DNA of 64,000 nucleotides from Eurosta solidaginis. Taxonomy: Eukaryota > Arthropoda > Insecta > Diptera > Tephritidae. Of this stretch, positions 1 to 8,720 are shown in pieces. The translations under genes and the position numbers were made by a program. Under the pieces are notes generated by a model. The model searched no databases. It had not been told where the DNA came from and saw only the letters and a program-made list of their open reading frames with translations. How positions within the stretch are numbered: position 1 is the first letter of the stretch; each line of letters opens with the position of its first letter. The stretch lies in the NCBI RefSeq assembly GCF_040869045.1, contig NC_090320.1, positions 247,566,978-247,630,977 of the forward strand, given 5' to 3'.

Positions 1-367
1 TATGGACCTCTACGCGTTGGCGATGGCGAGTACCGAAGAAGATTTAATGATGAGCTGTACGAGCTATACGCAGACATCAACATAGTCCAGCGAATTAAAA
101 CGCAGCGGCTGCGCTGGCTAGGCCATGTTATGCGAATGAAAGATGATGCTCCGGCCAAGAAAGTGTTTCTATCGGAACCCGCCTATGGAAGCAGAGGTAG
201 AGGGCGGCCCCCACTCCGTTGGAAGGACCAGGTGGAAAACGATTTAAACTCCCTTGGTGTGACCAATTGGCGCCGGTTGGCGGAGCGAAGGAGCGACTGG
301 CGCGCCTTGTTGGACGGCCATAACCGTTTAGACGGTTAAGCGCCAATTAAGTAAGTAAGTAAGTAAG
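1..367 (+). mobile_element. 3' end of an RTE-type LINE (ORF2 C-terminus and tail)
   Basis: An open frame enters from the left edge of the window and stops at 339. It encodes the C-terminal tail seen in many insect endonuclease-reverse transcriptase ORFs, with motifs such as RLRWLGHVMRM and GRGRPPLRWKDQVENDL. The catalytic endonuclease and reverse transcriptase domains would lie upstream, outside the window. The stop is followed closely by GCGCCAATTAAG and a short (GTAA)n run at 349-367, the kind of short tandem tail RTE elements carry. A decayed copy of the same 3' end lies on the minus strand at 54053-54270, which confirms a repeat family. The clade assignment comes from recognising the motif, not from a search. 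Confidence 0.8.
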
Positions 368-394
368 ATTAGACATCTGTCGGAACCAGCCGGA

Positions 395-1236
395 TCGGAC
401 CACTATAGCATATATCCTCCATACAACCGATTTTTCAGAAAGAGGATTTTTGTCATATCTTACTCAATTTAACAGATTGAAACTTCAAACCTCACCATAT
501 AATTTCGTATATTGCACATATTGTTGCCTGAAAAAATTGATGAGATCGGCCGTATATATAGTATATATCCCCCACAACCGATTGTTCAGATAAGAAACTT
601 TTCGTAATTACTGCCCTATATTAAGTGCTAGAGGCTTCAAATTTCAACGAATGCTTACGTATATAGCATATATTGTTGTCTGAAAAAATCATTGAGATCG
701 GTGGAATATATAGTATATATCTCATGGCGGCGGCCACCATGGTGTGATGGTGGCGTGCTCCGCCTACCACACCGTATGCCCTGGGTTCACACCCCGGGGA
801 AAGCAACATCAAAATTTTAGAAATAAAGTTTTTCAATTAGAAGAAAATTTGTCTAAGCGCGATCGCCCCTCGGCAGTGTTCGGCAAGCACTCCGAGTGTA
901 TTTCTGCCATGAAAAGCTCTCAGTGAAAACTCACACGCCTTGGAGATGCCGTTCGGAGTCGGCATAAAACATGTAGGTCCCGTCCGGCCAATTTGTAGGG
1001 AAAATCAAGAGGAGCACGACGCAAATTGGAAGAGAAGCTCGGCCTTAGATCTCTTCGGAGGTTATCGCGCCTTAGATTTATTTTTTTATATATCTCATAC
1101 AACCGATTGTTCAGATAAGAAACTTTGCGCAATTTCTGCCCCATTATAATAGCTAGAAGCTTCAAATTTCACCGAATCCTTACGTATATAGCATATATTA
1201 TTGTCTGAAAAAATTATAGAGATCGGTGGTATATAT
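395..1236. repeat. three ~150-bp tandem units, the third split by a SINE
   Basis: Units begin near 424, 574 and (after removing the SINE) about 727, each with CAACCGATTGTTCAGATAAG followed by a shared GAGATCGG and TATATAGTATATAT segment. Part of a unit recurs at 39990-40028. No coding capacity is evident. Confidence 0.8.
726..1086 (+). mobile_element. tRNA-derived SINE with 12-bp target-site duplication
   Basis: The 361-bp insert is flanked by TATATATCTCAT at 714-725 and again at 1087-1098, and it interrupts a tandem unit exactly. Near its 5' end GGTTCACACCC (784-794) resembles the RNA polymerase III B box, with a possible A box in TGGCGTGCTCCGCC (751-764). The head is thus tRNA-like. The body is unrelated to tRNA and the 3' end is T-rich. 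The short open frames here are not genes. The family name is unknown to me. Confidence 0.8.
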
Positions 1237-1237
1237 A

Positions 1238-1817
1238 TTAGGGTCGATTTAAAAATCGCTCATTGCTCTGTTAAAATCGTATTCTAGGGATCAAAATAAG
1301 AAACTTTGCCGAAGGAACCATACCTCTAAAACGAATTCTGATGCCCCCCCCCCCCCCCCCTTTGGGTCGAACTTTTGGGTAGGAGCAATTTCAATTCTAC
1401 CTGCTGTGTCTTGTGGTGGCTTAAAAAAAACAACCCAAGCAATTTTACGATCTGAAATTGTGTCACAGTGATACCTTGGTTTTAAAATGGGGTTGTAAAA
1501 ACGCTAATTTCTAATAATTTTTTTTTAATTTCTTTTCTATTACTAAGATAAATTCATTTTTTCATTTACATATGTTCTGACTAAATAAATTTCTAAAGAG
1601 AAAAATAAACTCCAAAAAGAAAAAACATAGGCATTTCAAAGTGGGATTTTTCAAAATTTGCCCCTACGACCCAAAGGGGGGGGGGGGGGGGAGGGCATCA
1701 GAATTCGTTTTAGAGGTATGGTTCCTTCGGCAAAGTTTCTTATTTTGATCCCTAGAATATGATTTTTTCAGAGCAATGGGCTATTTTTTTGCCTCCCCAC
1801 AAATGGACCCGGCCTAA
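1238..1817. mobile_element. foldback/MITE element with ~110-bp imperfect TIRs and homopolymer C/G tracts
   Basis: Sequence from about 1263 to 1375 is the inverted complement of about 1670-1785. Both arms carry GGGATCAAAATAAGAAACTT on one strand and a homopolymer (C at ~1345-1362, G at ~1676-1692) at mirrored places. The outer ends TTAGG and CCTAA are complementary and TA-rich DNA flanks both. The centre is AT-rich and non-coding. A non-autonomous DNA element is the simplest reading. Confidence 0.75.
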
Positions 1818-2249
1818 TGTATATATAATATTTACATACGAGACTGAGCATCTTTTATATCTTATCTTATGTATATATGCATGCACATTTGTTTTATCAT
1901 ATCGCATTCCCTTATTCGCTCTTTAATTCAAGACAACGTGTCCGTCTCATATGGACACGTTTTCTGTACATACACTCATATATATGTATGTATGTAGGTG
2001 CCTAAGTATAAAGCAAACATATAATGGCAGTCAGATCTTACGTACGTTACTCCACACGCTTTAAGTAGATAATGACTAAATTAATGCTTTCATGTTTTTT
2101 GCCAAATATCTACATAAACAATATTATTTGTTGATTCAACTGAATAATAAACTTTAGATATCTACGTTTTGTATCGCTTGTCTGCTTTTGTAAAGAAGTT
2201 ATTAAGTTCTAATGTGCATATAAAGCGCCACATATATACTCGTATGTAT
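1818..2249. other. AT-rich DNA without recognised features
   Basis: I see only short ATGT/TATG runs and no open frame or repeat end worth naming. Confidence 0.6.
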
Positions 2250-2376
2250 AAAAAGCCGGATTAACCCTCAACGGGGCCCTAGGCAACCATCAATTTGGGG
2301 ATCTTTTTTCACGTCCGTTCTCTTCTGTCTTCGATTAAAAAATACAAAACTTATATCTTTCATAAAAATTTTATTG

Positions 2377-3480
2377 TCACAATGTAATAATATTGTGACG
2401 AATATTAGCAACACTGAGGGATACTATCATCTCTAAACCGATACTAAGCAGTCACTTGTATCTACATAAACGAATCAATCAATATGTCTACACAAATGTA
2501 CGTACACGCAGCGGAGAGAAACACACAAACACATGCATATATCTTATCTGAGATGCTCACAAAAGAAGGCAATCATTTGTGCAAGTATCACTCACATATA
2601 CACGCGCATATGAGAAGCTATAACGTGCATCTGTAGTTCTATTCTAGAAACGCCTAGAAGTATGCGAACGAGGAAATCTAAGAGTATAAAATAGCGTATC
2701 TGAGTAATCATGGGATCAGTGTGATTTAAGCACGCTATCTGTTGAGAAGTAGAAGTGTTATTGTGAAAGTAGTCTAATAAAGACCATTTTGCATTATTGA
2801 ATATTGGAGTTATTTATTCAACAGTTTAGTGATTCTAACGTTAGCAGAAGGTTGCAAATAAGCGGAATTTCCCAAAATTCGTTACAATATCATCAATATC
2901 GATTTTGTTCAATAAATCTGACTCAATGCAAAGTATACCTAACATCTCGAGTCGCTCTTGTCGCGTTGTAGCTCTTTCAGCAGCTTTGTTTATTTTTAAT
3001 TGCAAGAAGGATCGTTCGGCTGAACAATTTGTGATCATTAATGTAAAAAAAATCCGAAGAGATATTTCTGTGTTAGGAAATACATCGGCTAATTGATCTT
3101 CCATTAGAATCTTATGCAATGAGTTTTTTTGTGCATCAGCGTATTTGGAGTTCACGTAACTATGGAATTGTTTCATTTCAATGAAAAATTCTTACAAATC
3201 TCTAGAATAAAAAATAACTAAGTTATTTATAGCTTCGTGGAGGTCTCCATCACTTAGAGAATTGTTGATGAGAAATGCAAATCTCTCTGAAACTTACATA
3301 TACTTTCACTGTGAAGATTGTGGATGATTTCGAGGAAACCTTTTGTCCTAAAATTATCACGAGGCGAAAATTCTACTTTTGGAGCATTTCCATCATTAGG
3401 TTGTTTTTTTCAACGACGAGTGCGTTTTACGATTTCTGTATAACCTACATCGGCCGTAGGCCATAATGCTAATGTCATGA
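2377..3480 (-). pseudogene. hAT-family (ZMYM1-like) transposase C-terminal pseudogene, split by a solo LTR
   Basis: Read on the minus strand, 3176 to about 2887 encodes a hAT C-terminal dimerisation region with the family signature around ITNCSAERSFLQLK and TTRQERLEMLGIL. Upstream (3180-3480) further in-phase remnants such as FLINNSLSDGDLHEAINNL occur between stop codons and a frameshift. The solo LTR at 2394-2886 sits in this frame. If the LTR and one copy of its ATAT duplication are ignored, the frame runs on a few codons to a TGA at 2377-2379, a sensible C-terminus. hAT transposases cut and paste DNA through an RNase H-like DDE core, which is not recognisable here. The gene is dead. Confidence 0.75.
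2394..2886 (+). mobile_element. solo LTR of a Ty3/gypsy-like retrotransposon, 493 bp
   Basis: It begins TGTGACGAAT and ends ATTCGTTACA, inverted ends with one mismatch. The 4-bp duplication ATAT lies at 2390-2393 and 2887-2890. A TATA box (TATAAAATAG, 2685-2694) and a poly(A) signal (AATAAA, 2776-2781) are placed as in an LTR. No internal domain is attached, so it is a solo LTR left by LTR-LTR recombination. A related solo LTR lies at 14217-14735 on the other strand. ATAT targets are known for the 297/17.6 errantivirus group, which suggests but does not prove that clade. Confidence 0.9.
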
Positions 3481-3524
3481 TCTGGGAAAATTGTTTCCTC
3501 TGCCGGCGTTGTCTCCGCCTCTGC

Positions 3525-3582
3525 CAGCGTTCTTGTCGTTCTTGTCGTTCTTGTTGTCGTCGTCGTCGTCGTTATAATGTTT
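3525..3582. repeat. CGT/GTC-rich simple repeat
   Basis: Imperfect repeats of TTCTTGTCG and (GTC)n lie between the hAT remnant and the viral locus. Confidence 0.7.
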
Positions 3583-3641
3583 TATTATTTTTACAGCGCA
3601 TAGTGCGGGTGTAGAACAAATATTTTTAGACATGAAAATCG

Positions 3642-3651
3642 TATATAAAAG
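3642..3651 (+). promoter_or_regulatory. TATA box ahead of the viral NS frames
   Basis: TATATAAAAG lies 24 bp before the first ATG of the long NS frame at 3676. Densovirus NS promoters carry a TATA box close to the first NS start, so this may be the relic viral promoter. Activity is unknown. Confidence 0.5.
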
Positions 3652-3736
3652 CTGAAATTTTTAATTTAATGTTAAATGTTTTGTAACAGTGACAGTGAGA
3701 ATAGTCTGTGCAGTTATAGTTATTCACCCGAATATA

Positions 3737-4009
3737 ATGATAAAGAAAATAGTGAAGATGAATCGGGAACCGGTTGTCATAGACGATGTGTCGCCCGTGC
3801 TGACAGAAAACGAAGAGGAAGTGATATTAGAAGAGATGTCGAAAAAAGACGAAGATCAATCTCTTGCAACTACTCAGAAGAATCAATTTCCGAATACTCA
3901 ATTAGTGGAGATGACTGTAAGGAAAGAGAAAAAACAGAAAAGGAACATGGAAGTCAATCAGGAACCGACGAACAAGAAGATGAAAATAGACATAGAGGAG
4001 GAAATATGA
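3737..4009 (+). pseudogene. second overlapping open frame upstream of NS1 ATG 4006 (possible NS3-like)
   Basis: A 91-codon frame, rich in Glu and Lys, overlaps the N-terminal extension of the NS1 frame in another register. It ends at TGA 4007-4009, overlapping the ATG at 4006 by an ATGA. Densoviruses often place NS3 just upstream of NS1. I see no diagnostic cysteine motif, so the name is only positional. It could equally be a chance shadow of the NS1 frame. Confidence 0.35.
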
Positions 4010-4021
4010 AGAGCATCAACA

Positions 4022-4869
4022 TTGAAGGACTCGATGAATATTTCGCTTCTATCGGTTCTGTTGGTAATTTGGACCAAAGAATTTTTGCTGGATATAACTA
4101 TGACATTGGAGATTTTGATCTCACTGTCCTTGAAGGAGAAGCAATACGAGGCGAAGAGGTACCTTCATACCCTAATGGAGTCATTAGCATTTGTGCAGAA
4201 AACATTGTTAGCCCAGAAGAAAAAATTAGGTAAGAATAAAATATTGTAGTTTTATTAATATTTATAGATTTATTTTTATAATTAGGAAAGTGTTCAATGA
4301 GGAGTTTGGTAAGCATCCTGTTAAACAGCGAGTGGTCCACGACATATATGGAACAAACGATGAGCATGGAAACATCAAATTGGATAACGAACAATTATGC
4401 AGAAAATTTTCAGGGGCCGTGGTCATCATCGCGCATCACGGCAACCACATCCACATCGTCCATGATTGTTCCTACTCAAACAACTCATGTAGATGTTCCT
4501 TTTCAAATCAATTGCGTAAACAAATCAATAGAAGATATGCTAGAAGAGTCGTTCCAAGCTGGCAATTCTCGCTCCAGCATTGGATCAATTTATCAGTCTA
4601 TCTCCAGAAGGATTCCAGGGAGTACTTATACTATAACATCGCCGGGAGAACGTGGCTACCAAGTGGTGAAACTAGATGTTTACGATTTTTCGAAGATCTC
4701 AAAAAAGCCGAAGACGGAATGGTGGAAGGAAGCCAATTATCGTTCGACATTTTTAATACATTTTCCACTGGATCCGAAGCATAAATTGGTGATGAAGTTA
4801 TTGCTATCTGCGACCAATCAGATCAATCAAATTCCGGGAACAAAAAGAGAGGAAAGGGAGACAAAGTGA
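4022..4869 (+). pseudogene. NS2-like frame overlapping densovirus NS1
   Basis: This frame is open from ATG 4022 to the donor at 4230. If the 56-bp gap 4230-4285 is removed, it stays open on the other side to TGA at 4869, about 263 codons in all. It overlaps the NS1 frame for its whole length. It stops just before the NS1-only segment. Densoviruses encode NS2 exactly this way, in a frame overlapping the NS1 N-terminal half. No catalytic motif is expected in NS2. Long double-frame openness in an endogenous copy suggests recent capture or a constraint that lasted until recently. Confidence 0.6.
4230..4285 (+). other. 56-bp intron-like gap shared by NS1 and NS2 frames
   Basis: The 5' end is AG/GTAAGAAT and the 3' end is a T-rich stretch followed by ATTAG/G. 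Without removal, the NS1 frame meets a stop at 4231-4233. With removal, both overlapping frames remain open across the junction. That double coincidence favours a real intron over random decay. Confidence 0.6.
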
Positions 4870-5015
4870 TAGAGTTTTTAAAACAGCATCCTACAGCTCC
4901 GATACATCATATTTTAAATACATCTGTTTGGTTATCATCCGAATTTAAATTTTGGAATACTGAATCCACATTAGTTAAAAATTGTTTAAAAATTGTAAAT
5001 AGTGATATAATATGA

Positions 5016-6200
5016 GCTTTTAGTTTACAAACTTGATTTACTTGGATTTCCGAAGCATTTACTTGCATGGCTCGAAAGCTATCTCACGAATCGGACTCAA
5101 CAAGTTTTGTTTAAAAACAGTCTTTCTAGGTTGTTTGATGTAACGTCTGGTGTGCCTCAGGGTAGTCATTTGGGTCCGTTACTTTTTACCTTGTTTATAA
5201 ATGACTTACCACAAACTCTCATACATTCCCGAACTCTTATGTATGCGGATGATGTTAAACTTTGTTACTCATACTTGCCTTCGGAGTCTTCCCGTGTGGA
5301 GTTTCTTCAGGCAGACTTGGACTCATTTCAATGTTGGTGTACTGCAAATTTACTAGTTTTGAATTGCTCGAAGTGCAAACTAATGACATTTCACCGAGTG
5401 AAGCCAAGTTTGACATCGTATACGTTAAACAGCACGCCTTTGGAGCGTATATCTGTCGTAAGTGATCTAGGCGTTCTTTTTGATCCTAAACTGACTTTTA
5501 ATACGCATATTTCATCAATGGTAAGCAAAGCAACGGCTATACTCGGTTTTGTGAAGCGATGTGCTAAGGAGTTTATTGATCCGTATCTGACTAAGACCCT
5601 CTACACATCGTTGGTACGACCAGTCCTAGAGTATTGTTCGTGTGTCTGGTGCCCAGGGTATCAAAACTTTATAAAGCGTATTGAGTCAGTACAGAAGCAA
5701 TTCATTATATTTGCACTACGTGGTCTTAACTGGGATTCTAGTGTGCATTTGCCACCATATAGAAATAGGCTTCTCCTTATAAATCTGCCAACTTTAGAAA
5801 ATCGAAGAACTTTACTCGGGGTAATGTTCATTCACAAGCTCATTATGGGCGAGATCGACTCATCTGATCTTGTTAGTCGACTAAATTTTGCTGTTCCTGG
5901 TAGAACGTCCAGGCACTTTGTGCCTTTTTATTTACCACTTTGCCGGCAAAATTTTGCCAAAAATAATCCACTGCGAAGTTGGTGTTCGCACTACAACAAC
6001 TTGTATAACTGCGTCAGTTTTGAATGTTCGTTTTCCGAGTTGCATAATTCAATACTTTCACGTCTGGCCTGATATTTTGTACTTTCTTTCCTATGTATGG
6101 TTGAATTTAAATATTTTTAAATCTAACATTAATTTTATGTTTTATATATCTTAGTAGTCGACCGCATTGTGTCTGTGTCGACTTTAATCCAAATAAATTA
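5016..6200 (+). mobile_element. 5'-truncated jockey/CR1-like LINE inserted in the viral NS1
   Basis: One open frame from about 5017 to 6072 encodes the second half of a non-LTR reverse transcriptase. It has SGVPQGSHLGPLLF, the catalytic MYADDVKL, a thumb region and a C-terminal YCSCVWCPGYQ segment. The N-terminal endonuclease and the first RT motifs are missing, as expected from incomplete reverse transcription. An A-rich tail ends near 6200, after which viral NS1 resumes. The frame has no internal stop over ~350 codons, so the insertion is young relative to the damage in the viral 3' part. I could not define its target duplication. Confidence 0.85.
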
Positions 6201-6843
6201 AAAAAATTAAATACTTTAAATTTTAAAAACTTCAAAATTTAATATTTAATGCTCCTATTGGAAATCTATATGATTATTATTATACTGTAAATGAATCAAT
6301 AGAAATTTTAGAAGATTTGTTAAAACTTCAATTTTAAAATGATGAATATAAAATTATAAAATTTTTACAAGATTTATATAATGTTATAGATAAAAATATT
6401 CCAAAGAAAAATACCATGTTTATATTGTCTCCACCAAATGCAGGAAAAATTTTTTTTTTGATGCTTTTATACATTATTGCTTAAATTTTGGTCAAGTAGG
6501 TAATTTTAATATATATTGTTCGTTTCCTTTAATGGAATGTGTAAATAAAAGAATTATATTATGGAATGAACCTTTATTAGAAGCATCAGCAACTGAAACT
6601 TTAAAAATGTTATTTGGTGGAGATACAGTTGCTGCAAAAGTAAAATATGCAAATGATGCTGTAATTATGAGAACTCCTGTAATAGTTTTATCAAATAATG
6701 ATGTTTTTCCAAATGATGTTACTGTTAGATCAAGAATGTTTATTTATAAATGGAGATCACACATAAATCTAAAAAATTATAAAAAAAAGCCAAATCCATT
6801 ATCAAGTTATTTTTTATTAAATAAATATAAAATTATTGATTAA
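6190..6843 (+). pseudogene. endogenous densovirus-like NS1, 3' helicase part
   Basis: This is the superfamily 3 helicase end of NS1. A Walker A remnant (PNAGK, 6434-6448) precedes a frameshift in a T run at ~6449-6457, so the end of the loop is out of phase. A Walker B-like RIILWNEP follows near 6543-6566. Further on are GGDTVAAKVKYAN and RTPVIVLSNN, as in parvoviral helicases, then the C-terminus with a stop at 6841-6843. An in-frame TAA (6335-6337) is a second lesion. The last 104 codons (6532-6843) are uninterrupted. No capsid gene or terminal hairpin follows. Confidence 0.85.
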
Positions 6844-6867
6844 TTATAAATTTAACATTTATGAACG

Positions 6868-7846
6868 ACACTCAGAGAAGAATTCCGTTCTAAAACACAG
6901 CACCACCGGACTCAAATCAAGCTTTTCATGTTCTTACTTTTTTGTTCTTGAAAAACGAGTTACCTGTTCTTAAAACAATAACCTTGTTCTTGAACTGACA
7001 CCCATTTTCTTGAAAAGAGAACGGCTGATCTTAAAATATGAACAAATGTTCTATTAATGAGAACAATGTTCTTAGATTAAGAACAATGTTCTTAAATTAA
7101 GTTCAAGAAAAAAGAAACAGTATCATTCTTTTGCACTACAATGTTAAATACAACGCTTAGCACAAGCTATCAAGCAGTTGTAGTGGCCCAGCGGCTATGA
7201 TGTTGCGGTTGCGATCATGTGGCGCGAGTTCGATCACCGTCGAACTCTGAAGTTTTTTAAAACAATCTTTTTATATTCTCTTTTTTTAACTCTTATTTTT
7301 CGTTCAGTTCCATTCACATATGCGCAGGTAATTCTCAAACTTGTTATGAAATGTTTTAAATAGATATTCAGATTGCATCATCAAATAATAACAATTTCTC
7401 AATAAGAGAAATATTATGCATTTTTTTCTAATATTTTGGGTTATAAAAATAGTTTTTTTGTTATTAATATTTTTTATTAATGACAAAAAAATTATTTATT
7501 ATAAAATAAAATAAAGAAATGATACCTTCCTAATTCTACCAATGATGAAGCACAAGCCGTTCTTGAATTGAGACCGAGAATTGTTAAATCGACCACAAAT
7601 CGTTCTCGAAGCGTGAGCACGAAAAATCTTAAATCAAGCCCAAATAATGCTTGAAATGAGCACAGAAGGTTCACACATCAACCAAAACGGTTATAAAATA
7701 AGAACGGTGTGCTTGGAAAAACTGTTCTTAAAACAAGCCCATCGGTCACGAGTTAAGAAAAAACGTACTTAACAGACTTTTGTCAACGAATGTTCTTAAT
7801 TTTGAACTTGTTTCGTTCGTTTTAGAACGATTTTTTCTCTGTGTGT
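6868..7846. mobile_element. TIR element with ACACTCAGAGAA ends, copy 1
   Basis: The left end ACACTCAGAGAA and right end TTCTCTGTGTGT are inverted with one mismatch. The interior is dense in GTTCTTAA and GTTCTTGA words in both orientations and non-coding. It abuts the end of the viral locus. It carries a tRNA-like segment at 7184-7240. Confidence 0.65.
7180..7245 (+). other. tRNA-like segment with A and B boxes
   Basis: TGGCCCAGCGG (7184-7194) fits the polymerase III A box TRGCNNAGYGG. AGTTCGATCAC (7227-7237) is close to the B box and lies ~33 bp further on. No full cloverleaf with a clean acceptor stem is apparent, so a tRNA relic or SINE head is likelier than a working tRNA gene. Confidence 0.45.
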
Positions 7847-7892
7847 ACGCGATATTGAAGTATAATTGTATTAGTCACAAAGTAGACTAAAT

Positions 7893-8720
7893 AATAAATT
7901 TTTTTTTAACTCTTATTTTTCGTTGAGTTCCATTCATATATGTACAGGTAGTTCTCAAACTTGTTATGAAATGTTTTAAATTATATACAGATTGCATCAT
8001 CAAATAAGAAGAATTTCTCAATAAGAGAAATATATGAAAAAATGCATATTTTGCGTTTTTTCTAATCTTTTGGAATTTTAATAAAAAATGTTTGTTATAA
8101 ATATTTTTTATTTAAGACAAAAAATTATTATTAAGGAAAAATAAATGGGTACCTGTTGAAAAAAAATACTTTCCCCTCCCACAAAAAAACAAGCACGACC
8201 CGTTCTTGAATTGAGACTGAAAAATGTTAAATCGACCCCAAATCGTTCTCGAAGCGTGAGAACGAAAAATCTTAAATAAAGTCCAAGTAGTGTTTAAAAT
8301 GAGCCAAGAAGATTCACACATCAATACCAAACTGGTCATAAAATACGAACGGTGTGCTTGGAAAAACTGTTCTTAAAGCTGCAGACATTGGTTCTTTATC
8401 GGTAACCGTATCGGTATCCTTATAACAGCTGATTCGACCAACCTTATGGGAATCAATGCAAACGATTATTGGTGCCGCTAAGGTCGTAACCGTATCGTAG
8501 CCAACCAATTGGTTTTTGGTTTACCGTCGTAACGATAAACAGCTGATTACGTTAGGGATACGACTACAGCGATACGATATACGGCACCAATGACTCCCGC
8601 TTAAAACAAGCCCCATCGGTCACGAGTCAAGAAAAAACGTACTTGACAGACTTATGTCAACGAATGTTCTTAATTTTGAACTTGTTTCGTTCGCGTTAGA
8701 ACGATTTTTTCTCTGAGTGT
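7893..8720. repeat. second, 5'-truncated copy of the ACACTCAGAGAA element
   Basis: From about 7893 the sequence repeats 7268 onward (for example GTTCTCAAACTTGTTATGAA at 7950 and 7331) and ends in TTCTCTGAGTGT at 8709-8720. The copy lacks the left third and is split by a MITE at 8378-8600. Confidence 0.75.
8378..8600. mobile_element. 223-bp MITE with TTAAA target duplication
   Basis: The insert is absent from the parallel position in copy 1. It is flanked by TTAAA at 8373-8377 and 8601-8605. Its ends (GCTGCAGACATTGG and, inverted, GCGGGAGTCATTGG) form imperfect TIRs that extend inward through CAGCTGATT motifs. No coding capacity. Confidence 0.8.

Larger units (their letters stand above)
3676..5015 (+). 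pseudogene. endogenous densovirus-like NS1, 5' part
   Basis: The product resembles the N-terminal half of parvovirus NS1, the HUH-nickase/SF3-helicase replication protein. The frame opens at ATG 3676 (a second candidate start is ATG 4006). It runs to a consensus donor at 4230 and continues in register after an acceptor ending at 4285. An acidic, Ser/Arg-rich N-terminus precedes an HHGNHIHIVHDC segment, which holds an HxH motif like the metal-binding HUH motif of NS1, and an NSCRC pair of cysteines. One nonsense codon (TAA 4782-4784) interrupts it. The same frame then continues with IEFLKQHP and WLSSEFKFW stretches to 5015. There a LINE insertion separates it from the helicase part at 6190-6843. 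It is an old, non-functional copy with surprisingly few lesions in this half. Confidence 0.8.

Noticed and set aside
784..794. A true tRNA gene at the SINE head
   Set aside because: Only the B box is good. No anticodon arm or acceptor stem can be drawn, and the segment is followed by a SINE body with target duplications.
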